Shown here piece by piece: positions 10,087 to 21,012 of a DNA stretch of 64,000 bases. Where the stretch lies: the NCBI GenBank assembly GCA_000316135.1, contig JH993971.1, positions 1 to 64,000 on the forward strand. The letters run 5' to 3'. Source of the DNA: Trachipleistophora hominis. Lineage: Eukaryota; Microsporidia; Pleistophoridae. The position numbers and the translations under genes are program-made. Below the pieces are notes generated by a model, which searched no databases, was not told the DNA's origin, and saw only the letters and a list, made by a program, of their open reading frames with translations. Each line of letters begins with the position of its first letter. The first letter of the stretch is position 1.

Positions 10087-11142
10087 TTAATTATTTCGAA
10101 CGCTTGATATCTGCTCAATTAGCCGAGCGATCGATGAACATATCCTTCTAGAGTCTGATATGCCATATAGCATCTCCATTATTTTTCTAAATGATGATGG
10201 AAAAGACGATCGCAACTTATGAACCAGAGAATGTTTTACGGGAATTATTTCTGTCTTATCATTTCGTTTAGAAACGTCATGTAAAAAATATCGAAACTGT
10301 TCCAAAATCACAACAAGACTTCGCACAGCATACAGTCCTTCAGTTGTTCGTGATACGTAAGCTTTCAGGTTGTAAGTCGTTATATTAACGAATATTTTAA
10401 GCATATAAATGTCATATTTCAAGCACCTTGAACGATCTCTAGCATCTTCATCACGTGATGGTCGTTCTTTGTGTGAACAGGTTACGTGTGTTAATCCTTG
10501 ATCGTCTGAATCAGAGCTACTGCTATAAAAATAAAACATTTTAATTCTTGCCTGTCCTTTCGTTTTATTCGCTCTTTCCAGCTGCTGTTTTTCATTAAAA
10601 TCCTTAAAAAATTTGTTGTGCATCGTATTATCTGTCGAGTGTTGGAACAAACAGTTTTGAATATTAGGTGTTCTTTCTCTCAGGCTCTCATCATTTTTTA
10701 TTTCATTGCAACCTATACCGCTATTTTCATCCCGTGATCTTTTCTCCACTTCTAACAAATTATTTTCTAATATTGTCCTAACAGCCTTGTCAGCACTTGT
10801 ACGAGGATGATCTTGTAATCTTTTACTTGTAGACAATCTTTCATTAACAATTAGATTCACACCATCTGTTCTTGACAGCTCATTTTCGCGTGTCATATTA
10901 TTCTCAATCTTTGATGCCAAGGCGTCACAATCAAGCGTTTTACCTGCACAAATATTTTCAGACGAATAACAGGGAGATTTTTGTATATCCTTCCTCACTT
11001 TATCAGCGTTAACCTGCTCGTTTGACCGCATTCTTTCAACAAATGACTCACTCGTCGTGCGAATTATGTTCGTATGGAATGAATGATCCATGTGGACCTC
11101 ATTTGATAATATTACTAGAACGAAAATCACAGAATACTTCAT
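10087..11142 (-). CDS. uncharacterised secreted protein, 351 aa
   Basis: I do not recognise this protein. The first ATG (11142) opens with a signal peptide: MKYSV followed by a run of I/V/F/L, with likely cleavage around residues 15-20. The mature part is hydrophilic and low in complexity (R/S/E/N/D-rich, several C), with a serine-rich stretch near 210-220. A more ordered, Y/L/V-rich helical segment follows at about 240-340. There is no second membrane segment, so it should be secreted. The start is supported by CCC (GGG on + at 11149-11151) 6 nt upstream. The type fits lineage-specific microsporidian secretome proteins. The opposite-strand ORFs are weaker. Confidence 0.7.
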   Translation of the reverse strand: MKYSVIFVLVILSNEVHMDHSFHTNIIRTTSESFVERMRSNEQVNADKVRKDIQKSPCYSSENICAGKTLDCDALASKIENNMTRENELSRTDGVNLIVNERLSTSKRLQDHPRTSADKAVRTILENNLLEVEKRSRDENSGIGCNEIKNDESLRERTPNIQNCLFQHSTDNTMHNKFFKDFNEKQQLERANKTKGQARIKMFYFYSSSSDSDDQGLTHVTCSHKERPSRDEDARDRSRCLKYDIYMLKIFVNITTYNLKAYVSRTTEGLYAVRSLVVILEQFRYFLHDVSKRNDKTEIIPVKHSLVHKLRSSFPSSFRKIMEMLYGISDSRRICSSIARLIEQISSVRNN

Positions 11143-12342
11143 CAAAATGGGCTGATAAGCTTCCTGTTTTTATACTTAAAAAATTAGCAATATGATAGAC
11201 TGTCATTTCAAACAATTTACGTGTCGTAGAGTGCCGGAAATATTCTAAACTAAATTCTGAAGTATAATTTAACATTCCAATCACTTCCTTCTTCTAACTA
11301 GATCATACTACAAACACAACTATAAAAATCATGAGCAAAGGAAACATTAATAAAAGGAAATATTCAACATTTATATTTTGATAACGATCTTTTATGTATT
11401 ATATACCTTTTTGTACGTATATTCTATTTATGTAATCAGTCCTATTCTACAAATGTATCACTTGCTTTAAGTCTGCTGTTTGTTGTAAAAATGATTTACT
11501 TAAACAAATACTTGATAATCATTTTTTGACGTGTAATATATTTACACTATAGTTTATTTCGTAATAAATTAATTTATTAATAATAGTCTAAATAGATGTA
11601 TAACCGTAGATTATTTCAGTTATTGTGTTGGGGTTGTTCCTCATTATCGACATCAACGTTTTAAAAATATTTTATTCTCCTTTCTTATGTAAATCATACG
11701 TTCAATCACTAATTCGTTATTATTCATCATATATTAATATTTTTTAAAAAATTTACTCATCGATTTATCCAACTGTCATATTCACACCTTCCTTATCATC
11801 TAAGATCATTTATACAATTAACATTCATAAAAACGTTTTAACACCCCAAGAAAAACATCAATTAATCATTTATGTCATATTCTAAGGCTAAAATGTTGTA
11901 ACAAAGATTAAAGTCTGTCAATTAAAGGCTGAACAAGCCATAATATATGGTAAAGCATCATGAAGAGTATGTTTAATAGATGTTGGATAGGACGGTCAGG
12001 TTTATAATAAAGTATAACTTTAAAAAAGAATATAGAACCACAGAAACACCGAATAGAAAAACGTTAATTTAGTATAATCTACGTACAACATTTGATAACT
12101 TCATTTTAAGATAAGATTACAGTATTTCGTGTATATTTTGGATAGACAATTACAGTTAGTCGTAATAAAAAGATTTCGTGCATTTTGCACAGAAATACGA
12201 TGTAGATCATCGTCATAAAGCAAGTACCGTTAAACAGAAATAGAGCAGTCGCTTGGCTATTCACAAACAGAGAAAGTACTAGGCTGAAAGGTAACGGAGC
12301 GTATGAATGAACACATCGTTAAAACTAAGAGAAATAAAAAAA
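11143..12342. other. AT-rich spacer
   Basis: This 1.2-kb region lies between two minus-strand genes. No ATG-started ORF of note, repeat or RNA gene was seen. Confidence 0.5.
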
Positions 12343-14244
12343 TTATTTTTTAGTGCCAGCTTTTCGTTTCTGCTCGGTGTAAGGAACCATAATGAAATCT
12401 CCAGATTTATAATCACGCCTGGCAAAGCCTATACGTTCAAATTGTATGACCTCGCCGCATTTTACGTCCTCAACAGCCTTTTCAGCATGTATTCGGATGA
12501 TAGTCTTTGATTCTGTGTTAAACTTACCATTCACGACCAGGTCACCGTAAACTGCCAGATTGACGGTATGTGCGCCTTCAAGTGATACCCACGTAATTTT
12601 ATTTGTTGTTGTTTTAACATCACCGTCCGGCTTGTTCATAATTAGTATCTTATCGGGCTGTTTATTCCTCACAACAACATTTCCGATGTGCATCAGGGTA
12701 AATTCTTCGTTATCAGCAAGCAGTTCAGCATCTTCCCTAGAAATGACCATGTTACTGGTAAAAACAGTGCGTTGACCCATCAAAAGATCCTTTTTGTTGT
12801 ACGGAATCATTAAAGCAGCTTCCAACGGCTCTGCAGGCGCGTCCTTACAATCTACAAAGCAGATCTTTACACACTCCCCGTACACCCCAGAGTACCTTTT
12901 ACACGTCTTTTCCAGGTACTTCTTGTTCATCGCCCATATCTTGTCCCAAGAGTTGATCGTATTTTTCTGCCGCATCCCCTGCATTACGATGTATTCCTTA
13001 AGAACATTTATGTTCAATCCCAGCCTCATAATGCCTCTTATCGTTGGTATTCGTGGGTCATCCCACGTTAGATCGTGCTCTTCGATGATTGTTCTGAGCT
13101 TTCTCTTTGATAAAATCGTGTTTTCAAAATTTAGCCTGCTAAAGTCTTTTATGACGGGCACGCGCATCTTGAGACTGTTAAGAAACCAAAAGTACTGCGC
13201 ATTCCTGTCTCTGAACTCGTTGGTGCGCAGTACCGTTGTGACACCCTCAACGCTGTCCACGATTGGACATGCAAAATCATACGTAGGAGACAGCCGGGAA
13301 TTCGTTCTGCCATGCTTCTTCTCCTTCAATCTGAATATAACAGGGTCTCTCAGCGCCTTGTTCTTATCATCAACCGATATTTTAGCTCTTACACAATACT
13401 GTTCATACTCCGAACCGTGTCCTCGTTTCTCCTCCTCTCCTAATTCTATCATTCTATGGAATATTCTCATGTTATCTACCGGTTTCGTATCTCTTTTCAC
13501 GCTTTGGATGCCTTCCATTCTCTCCTTGTTCATTTGTTCCTGATCGGTGTTATCGCAATATGCCAGTCCTTCGCTGATCAAGTACTGGGCGCATGTTACG
13601 ATCGTTCTGTAGTAATCGCTCGTCCTGGACAGCCTGTGCTCTTTCAGCTCGAGCAGTTCAAGGTCCTCTAAGATAATTTTTTCGTATAACTCTGAGCCTT
13701 TCTCTTGGTTTGTGTCATCGAAACGCACAATCAGCTCATCGGCCATAGAATTATTCAAAAGTGCCGCCTTTACATGTCCTAAATGCAAATAACCGCTCGG
13801 TTCCGGCGGGAACCGGCACGTCTCCTTCGGTTTCATCTCTTTCTTGTATTGTTCAACGATCGTGTTGTTCCTTACATCCTCGAGTAGCACCGATAATACA
13901 CCGCTGAATCGCTCATTTTTATCGGTTGCGGGTTCCTCTAATTTTTTTTCGTTTTTCATTGCCTTAAGGAGAGCGCCATTCTCGTACAGCAGTGCAAAAT
14001 AAACATCTTTGAGCGCATCGGTCTCCTTTTTGAATTGCAGCAGCGCTTCGTTCAGCTCCAGTTCAAACGAATACACTTTTCTTAAAAATTGCTTGACCGG
14101 CGTACCTTCTAAAAGCGATTCAAGCACATCAATGTCAACGTCCTTTTTGTTTTTATCAAGGATTACATCGTGCTGCGTGTATTTCTTGATCAGATAGTAG
14201 AAAACAAAACACCGTTTATCTGCTGGATTGAGCCTTATCTGCAT
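12343..14244 (-). CDS. GUS1: glutamyl-tRNA synthetase, cytosolic
   Basis: This is a class Ic synthetase that charges tRNA-Glu. The protein has 633 aa from the ATG at 14244. A reduced N-terminal GST-like region is followed by the catalytic core with FPPEPSGYLHLGH (about 145-157, the HIGH-type motif) and DDTN. The KMSKS equivalent is LSKRKL near residue 375. The C-terminal anticodon-binding beta-barrels end in a basic KRKAGTKK tail. The non-discriminating archaeal/eukaryotic type (HLGH with PPEPSG) excludes a bacterial-type enzyme. The ORF is open upstream to a TTG, but GGG at 14246-14248 and CCC at 14252-14254 (minus-strand sense reversed) directly precede the ATG and support this start. Confidence 0.95.
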   Translation of the reverse strand: MQIRLNPADKRCFVFYYLIKKYTQHDVILDKNKKDVDIDVLESLLEGTPVKQFLRKVYSFELELNEALLQFKKETDALKDVYFALLYENGALLKAMKNEKKLEEPATDKNERFSGVLSVLLEDVRNNTIVEQYKKEMKPKETCRFPPEPSGYLHLGHVKAALLNNSMADELIVRFDDTNQEKGSELYEKIILEDLELLELKEHRLSRTSDYYRTIVTCAQYLISEGLAYCDNTDQEQMNKERMEGIQSVKRDTKPVDNMRIFHRMIELGEEEKRGHGSEYEQYCVRAKISVDDKNKALRDPVIFRLKEKKHGRTNSRLSPTYDFACPIVDSVEGVTTVLRTNEFRDRNAQYFWFLNSLKMRVPVIKDFSRLNFENTILSKRKLRTIIEEHDLTWDDPRIPTIRGIMRLGLNINVLKEYIVMQGMRQKNTINSWDKIWAMNKKYLEKTCKRYSGVYGECVKICFVDCKDAPAEPLEAALMIPYNKKDLLMGQRTVFTSNMVISREDAELLADNEEFTLMHIGNVVVRNKQPDKILIMNKPDGDVKTTTNKITWVSLEGAHTVNLAVYGDLVVNGKFNTESKTIIRIHAEKAVEDVKCGEVIQFERIGFARRDYKSGDFIMVPYTEQKRKAGTKK

Positions 14245-16690
14245 TCCCAGAGGGCTCTCCAAAAAATAAAAATTAAAATTCCGGACAAGGTTCTTCCTAC
14301 AGAGAGAACTTACACCACAATTTGTTTACGTGAATGTAAACACGTTAATATTTTTAAAAATATAATTGAATTTATTTATCATACTGCCATACTACTGCGG
14401 TACATCACATATAAATCAAAACATGTTAATACAACAGCATTTTTACTTCTTATATGTATTTTATACGTTAAGTATGAAGGTATGGCATTTTATAGGAGGT
14501 TAATTTGAACCTTAGAACGTTTTTTACCCGTGATTAAAGACTTACGTCACGATAAATGCTTAGCGCGTCAGAAGGGTGTCTTTAAATATGTGGGAGATAT
14601 TAAGAATAATTAAACAACCTTTTATAGAAAAATATTGTTCACCTAGACCATCCCTGGCATAGTGAATGCGAACTGTTGCTCTGAATCACCATGTCCGTCA
14701 TAAAAAACACACCGTAGTTGCAATTACAAAATACATTTTGTCAAAAAAATGTTTTAATTATTTAGTTACAAATTTTATACACAGCTGCTGAATATTTAGA
14801 AAGCGTATTTTTTATACTTTTTTGACTAAAGGTAATTTATTTAAACGATTGGTACATGATTTACTACCTTTAGTGTTTTATACTCTTTCTCACGTATTTT
14901 GTATTACCATGAAAAACACGTTTGTCGATAACAACATACAATCACACTTCTCATCTGGAGTGGTCATTTCAAATAAGAAGAGACAGTAAACTTAAATAAT
15001 ACTTCTAACTATTAGCAGCTGTATAACTACTATACCTGAAGACAAGAATATTAAAAGTTTTACTTATATGTAACCATTTTCACTTCCAAATTATAAATTT
15101 ACGCTCTGCAATACTTTCTATAAAAATATAAAATTGGTTGTAGTATTCATGAGTTCTTGTAGGATATTAATCATTAATAACAACTATTTACTATAAATTA
15201 GCATGTTATGTTATATATTGGTTGCATATTATACCTTTATGACAAAGAGGTCTTATATAACACAATTATTATCATAAATTCTATGATTCAGGCAAGGAAT
15301 AATACCCAATAAACAATATTTCTCATAACGTACTTAACAAAATTAGTGTTATAAGTTTGTATATGAAGGAAAGTAATTATAAAATAAATGCTACGAATAA
15401 TACTTGTATTATATTGGTGATTGCTACATTTGCAAAATATTGTTCATCCACGTGTTTAATATCTTATATTATAGCCGTGTATATCATAAAATACATACTT
15501 CTGACCGAGCTAGAAGTTTTTACTTAATAAATGTAAATGTAGCTGTTCTAAATACTACGTATGGTATATTAAGAATGAATATTAATTCTTATTTCGAATA
15601 AACCTGATTTGATCGTAAATAATGATCTAGATAATGATTAATGTTCAATATTCAGACAAAATTACAATATACCATGATTGTCGTCAAAAACATTATATTT
15701 AACACTTATATTCAACTAATACTCCACAAAAATGAGATATGTGCGATATATTGAAAGGTCATACGTAATTATAAAGTATTTAATATGAAAATAATATAAA
15801 TAATTGATTTTAACAAGTTTAATTGAATGTTATAGCAATATCATCAGATAATATTTTGTATTTTTTGTTTGAAAGTCTATTTAATTAACTTGCACTTCAT
15901 CAACATATCAAATAGACTCTCTGGCACATTGGCCGTAGCATTCTCGACCGTTAGTTCATGGAAATCGTATTTTGTATCTAAATTAGACATTCTGTACGCA
16001 AACATACTTCGTATTTTATCAACATTTAATATGGTTTTAAAAAATAACTATTTCTGGTTTTTATGACATTGTATGTTAAATTCTTTCAGTATTTAATTAA
16101 ACTGTTTTATAAGTGACATATAATAAGTTTAGTTTGATCAATTGAACAGTTACTGTGCGATTTATATTGTGATTAAATAACTATAATCTATATTAATGAT
16201 TAACCGTACATTGATAGATACATTATTGTAAGTAAATATTTACAATTTTAATATATGTATTTTGTAATATCCACACGACAAAGTTACTCAAGTACTTGCA
16301 CAACGTTTTTATATTAAAATAGTTTCTGTGGAGGTAATAACGTTTGTTCATATAACAGGATAGGTCATATCACGCCGTAATTTAATTTTTATTTTTATGA
16401 GAGTATTTGATAGTAGTGATTCACCATTAATTAAAAAATGCCTGCCATATCAATTAATTAGCAGCTTTTACACAAAAAAATACAGCAATTCATATAAACT
16501 GGGTCTTTCTACTTAATTATATCTTTTTTCTCAGATAACGTTATTACAAATGTAATAGCATCTCAATAATATAATATTACAACAGAATTGTTTTATATCA
16601 CACATTCTATTGTGATATCCTAATAAGAACGCTTTCATCGTATTTCGCATTCTAAAATTCTTCTAATAGAACAAAAGCTTTAATTTTACA
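14245..16690. other. long AT-rich spacer, nothing recognised
   Basis: This region covers 2.4 kb between divergent genes. Small ORFs at 15404-15601 and 15869-16066 are compositionally random. I saw no tRNA, conserved RNA or repeat copy. Confidence 0.45.
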
Positions 16691-17347
16691 ATGTCGTTAA
16701 CCCTCGTCATGAATCATCCCATCAATGAAATGGAATTAAGCAGTGATTCAACGGAGTACGAGCATCCAAACATAGAAAAAAGCACACTTCGTCGACTGGT
16801 ACGCGAAAAGAGGAAGCACGATAAAGAAGAATGGGCAAAAGAGCTCGACAACATAAAAAAGATACTTTCGGAACGGTACGATCCTGAGCTTGAAAACAGA
16901 AAAAAGTTTCTTGAGCAAAAACTTAAGCCGAAATTTGTTGAAACAAGTACCAATATGATCAACAACACGGTTGAAGAACGAAATGAGGATGACAAATTCG
17001 CAGATTATCTGCTGTTTCTGGGTGGTGATCCTACCATCGACAATTTCATAGAATTCGTTGAGGACACTAAAAATATAAATCTGGAAAGGTTTGACGAATT
17101 TCTGCTTATGAATCTGTCAGAGAATATCAAGGAAGGTTTGGATGAAGCGGGAATGGTTATTTCTACCCTTTCGCTGTATTTCAAGTATCTCAAGCAGGGC
17201 GGTATGCCTTTGCTTCGAAAGCTGAGTGATTCTTTGAAAGACGAGAGCAAAAAACACATTTTTGATGAGGAGTGCAGAAAATATTATGAAGACTCGAAGG
17301 ATGCACTGCTTAACCTCAAGAACACGCGCAAACAAACCGAGGGATAA
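16691..17347 (+). CDS. CDC37: Hsp90 co-chaperone Cdc37-like protein
   Basis: This protein loads kinases (CDC7 is a possible client) onto Hsp90. It has 218 aa, far shorter than the usual 380-500. The N-terminus keeps the family signature: MELSSDSTEYEHPNIEKSTL (residues 14-33) follows the canonical ELSDDSD...HPN pattern, including the CK2-type serine context. A charged coiled coil follows to about 75. A helical middle domain begins with FADYLLFLGGDPTIDNF (about 99-115) and resembles the Hsp90-binding segment. The C-terminal domain is missing. Start choice between M1, M7 and M14 is open, since there is no CCC tract upstream; M14 would put the signature at the very N-terminus, as in other Cdc37 proteins. 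Confidence 0.82.
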   Translation: MSLTLVMNHPINEMELSSDSTEYEHPNIEKSTLRRLVREKRKHDKEEWAKELDNIKKILSERYDPELENRKKFLEQKLKPKFVETSTNMINNTVEERNEDDKFADYLLFLGGDPTIDNFIEFVEDTKNINLERFDEFLLMNLSENIKEGLDEAGMVISTLSLYFKYLKQGGMPLLRKLSDSLKDESKKHIFDEECRKYYEDSKDALLNLKNTRKQTEG

Positions 17348-18124
17348 TATTTTCATTGAGTAAACGCTGTTGTGTTTTTATACGCTTTTTTATAATACTG
17401 TTTTGTTATCATTCCACACTTCTCATTATATAAATGCTCTTCTTGTCCACTAGGATCAGCCATTATACCGTGACATAAAGCAAATTAACGCGCAATTTAT
17501 ATTCTTTTCTGGTATTATTTGTTGTATTTATCTGAGATATGTACCAAATAAAGGAATGCTCTAATAAATTTCGTTTCATGGTATTAATACGTAGCACCAA
17601 AATTTATATTTCAATTAATCTTTATCGTCATTACTACAACAATAAACATATAAACATCTAAAACACACGTAGGAGTGCTGTATCAAGACCTTCTTTTTCA
17701 GACCATAAAACATTTTTCAAGAAAGCTGTTTATTTATAATTCATCAAATTACCTTTTCAAGTATGTATCATTTCAATTACGTCTACTTTAAAGTTATAGA
17801 GTGTAACTCCGCTCGTTCTTCCATATCAATTCTACTATATTATGATCCTTTTCTCATTAAGTAATAAATTATCCTATTCCGCGTTTCTAATAGAATAATT
17901 TTATAATCATACTATGAATGGCAAATTTCTGCTATACAGATATATCCAGAATATTCTAAAAGAAAATTAAGGTATTGCATCGTTTTATATACACATGTTT
18001 AATAATAATTCAGTAAATAGCTGCGCTTTTCTTTTTATCAAACTGAAATCGTATTTATCATCCATTTTATAGGAATTATTATTTTTTGTTCTCAAATTCA
18101 TTTACAGACAGCCATTTTAGTATT

Positions 18125-18137
18125 GTTAACATTTCTC
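18125..18137. repeat. target-site duplication, left copy
   Basis: GTTAACATTTCTC is repeated perfectly at 18247-18259, directly bordering the inserted element. Confidence 0.75.
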
Positions 18138-18246
18138 CATGAACCAAAGGCCGGTAGCCATGGTCGGTCCCAGCGGACCAGAAGAGTGTGTTTGGTTAGA
18201 TGTTGTTGTGTAAGGAGATAATTAAAGCAACTTTTAGTTAAAAAAA
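18138..18246 (+). mobile_element. SINE-like retroposon, 109 bp, with A-rich tail
   Basis: The element runs from CATGAACCAAAGGCC to ...GGAGATAATTAAAGCAACTTTTAGTTAAAAAAA. It ends in an A-rich tail and lies between perfect 13-bp direct repeats. It interrupts a family-2 repeat whose continuity is restored if the element is skipped. Relatives occur at 5.9, 45.1, 51.0 and 55.0 kb. There is no coding capacity, so mobilisation would need a LINE-type enzyme in trans. No clear Pol III A/B boxes are visible. Confidence 0.65.
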
Positions 18247-18259
18247 GTTAACATTTCTC
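18247..18259. repeat. target-site duplication, right copy
   Basis: This is identical to 18125-18137 and immediately follows the A-rich tail. Confidence 0.75.
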
Positions 18260-19864
18260 AACGGAGGGTCAAAAATTAATTCTGTGCCAGCGTTAATAGT
18301 TTTATTAAATATCCTCGGTAAGGGAACGTTGAGTTTGCTACGGAATATAGAAATTGAACATCAACACGTAACTTGTATTTCTCAAACGTGTGAAATAAAA
18401 TTTTCTTTTTTTCTTATACTAACCAATCAACCTACGAATTATTTATTAATTTGATGATTCTAAGGCCACAATCTACATTTTTATGTCATATTTTATATTA
18501 ATGGTAATAAAGATTAATTTGTAAAATGATTACGTAATTTTCAAGAAGGTTAATTAAAGTTTTAATAATATTACAAATACAAAATAGTATAAATTAAAAT
18601 ATTTCAGAATTGTACTACATAATACCACATTTATTACTCATCATGAGCAATGTTAGCGCCAAAAAGGTTGCACTTAAGGTTTAGATCTTGTTTAATAATT
18701 TATCTACACACAACAATAAAGCACTCTCATAGTTTAATGTGGTAATAGTGAATTACTACTTGAAAAAATGAACAAAGAAATCATAAAAGGTCAAAACGCT
18801 GGTATTATCAAAACAACGGTGCAAAATATTCAAAAAGTCTCCTCTATCTCTTAGAAATAATGAAATGTATGAATTAGTAAATAAATGCAGTTATTAAAAC
18901 AAGTTTAATGAAATTAACATACATACTAAACGTATGTTCATTTCGAATGAATACAAATGTTACGTATTTCAAAGTGTGTATGTTATTATAAATATGTTAC
19001 AAAGCCGTAAAACTTATGAAGGCAAAATAATTTTATTAAAGCGTAGTTTTGTTAGAAAGGAATATCTAATTGGATGAGTGCACGATAATCCTAATCACCA
19101 TGGTTTTATAAGAAATCGTAATTTTATTAGAAAGAGCATTCAATAGAGAATTATTTATGAATATATTACGGTTAATAAACGCGTTCAGCAATAAAACACA
19201 TCTTTACAATCCAAGAACAACAAAATACACGTCTATACGATTTAATGCGTTAAATAAAGAGTTTAACGTTCAACTATTCTTTACATCACACAGTTAAACA
19301 GCATTAGGTTAGAACGCACGTGCAATATCTACGATAGTAATAATAGTTGATGATCGAGCACCTTGTACATTTGACAGGTTGATACGATCAAAGTGACAGG
19401 TTAAAGCAATACCGGTGTATGATTAGAGCGACAAGAACACAGAAATGAGAAGGGAACAAAGAGTTTGTATACAACAGTAGAGAATGACGTTAATTAAATC
19501 AATTTTTATCTTCAAGACAATGTAAAATAAAATATAAAACACTGTTCATTAACACGTTCTTACCAACAATATACTTCGTAAGAATAGAGCAAAAACTGAT
19601 TTAGTAGTGTAAGAGCATGAAGCACCGTAGAGAGCATCTTTTTAGCGGCTTAACAACTCCATTGTTTAAAATTTCTATGATTTATTAGCGTGTGCAAAAA
19701 CCTCAGCCTCGTTTGTATTCAATTACAGTGTTATTTACCGTATACCATAATTTCTGTCCGTATTACACTCCAAAATGCACATTTTCATAATAAAGACGAG
19801 CTATTAGTCCTGATAGTAAAAATCATTTATACGCCTTCGTTCGCAGTCTCATCATTAATATACA

Positions 19865-20011
19865 GTTAATATACGGTGTTATAAGTGTAAGAGATCATAG
19901 AGAGTATAATGTAGTTAATATACGGTGGTATAAGTGTAAGAGATCATAGAGAGTATAATGTAGTTAATATACGGTGTTATAAGTGTAAGATATCATAAAA
20001 GTTGAATGTAC
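19865..20011. repeat. 49-bp tandem repeat, three copies
   Basis: Units start at 19865, 19914 and 19963 with GTTAATATACGGTG. The first two differ by one base; the third diverges in its last 20 bases. Confidence 0.92.
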
Positions 20012-20680
20012 GTGTAATGTACAACAAATTTCATACTTTTACCTTCTATCCCTAATAAATAAAAATATTTCTTCATTTGTACTTTATTATTACCAAATTA
20101 AAAATTATTATTTCATAATTCTACGAACACCACGCAATAGTTTCATTAACATTTTAGTCATCCATCACATACAAAACAAATAAATATAGAATACGTTAAT
20201 ATTTGCAGATCAAATAGCATCCACTAAGGTACGTTCTTAACATATTTATCCTTTAGTAATAATCTATCCTGTTCATTTTGTGGTTGTCATCGGTTGATAG
20301 CGTGTCAAACAATTCGTTCGATGAGTGGTGGTTAATCGTACATAATCTTTGACACGAACTTTTTATTCGTTTTGATAAGGTAAATTATTTAAGAGAAGGT
20401 TAAAGATGCTGATCATTCTATGATTGTATAATGTATTTAAGGAGTATTAAGAGGTAGTAAGAGATATAATGCGTTTAAGACGTGGTAAGACGTATAATCT
20501 ATTAAAAAGTATTAAGGGAGTGTTTTATTATAACAACATATTAATTTACGTAAATAATGTATTACACCATGATATACGTGTCTTAGGGTGCACCAACACT
20601 AAACTACATTTTAATAAAATATTACTAAAATATATTTTTAATGAAAGTTTTAATTATTCCGCACATTTACGTTTTAATAA

Positions 20681-20755
20681 CAATGATTAACATAAGAATG
20701 TGTTTAACTACAATGATTAACATAAGAATGCGTTTAACTACAATACGTTTAACTA
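20681..20755. repeat. 30-bp tandem repeat, two and a half copies
   Basis: CAATGATTAACATAAGAATG followed by YGTTTAACTA occurs at 20681 and 20711, then a truncated CAATACGTTTAACTA at 20741. Confidence 0.9.
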
Positions 20756-20760
20756 CCACC

Positions 20761-20820
20761 TATACTACAATTAACTACAATTAACTACAATTAACTACAA
20801 TTAACTACAATTAATTATAA
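20761..20820. repeat. 10-bp tandem repeat
   Basis: TTAACTACAA is repeated four times exactly (20771-20810), with a variant unit on each side. It lies about 190 bp before the myosin ATG. Confidence 0.92.
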
Positions 20821-21012
20821 TTAAGTATCACTCCCCGTATCTTACCATTCATTAACTCTCTTTATTAAAAATAGTTACACCATAACATTTAAGATCATAG
20901 ACACTGTGCGTAATACCACAGCAAACACCAAACACTACACGTAAAACGTTCACATCACCGCACTTTATCAGCTTATCACTAAAAAATAAAAACAAAATAA
21001 AAATAATAAGCC

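Larger units (their letters stand above)
18018..18448 (+). repeat. family-2 dispersed repeat, interrupted copy
   Basis: It begins TAGCTGCGC like the 28.5 and 28.8 kb copies. After the insertion at 18138-18246 it resumes with AACGGAGGGTCAAAAATTAA, GAGTTTGCTACGGAA, CAACACGTAACTTGT and ACCAATCAACC, which match the same blocks in order in the other copies. Confidence 0.65.
17348..21012. other. 3.7-kb repeat-rich spacer upstream of myosin
   Basis: The spacer holds a family-2 repeat split by a SINE-like insertion (18018-18448) and minisatellites of 49, 30 and 10 bp (19865-20820). A 73-codon ORF at 20469-20690 falls in degenerate AAGAGGTAGTAAGA-type repeats and is not credible as a gene. Confidence 0.6.

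Noticed and set aside
9816..10118. 100-codon minus ORF overlapping the end of the 351-aa secreted protein
   Set aside because: It starts with TTG right after a stop codon, there is no homopolymer to support a frameshift join, and part of it resembles repeat-flank sequence.
12794..13543. 249-codon plus ORF antisense to GluRS
   Set aside because: The opposite strand carries an unmistakable GluRS; the S/L/F-rich product is a typical antisense shadow.
20469..20690. 73-codon ORF before myosin
   Set aside because: It lies in degenerate tandem-repeat sequence with a random N/Y/I-rich product.
19865..20820. CRISPR-like array
   Set aside because: Units are contiguous tandem copies with no unique spacers, and the genome is eukaryotic.
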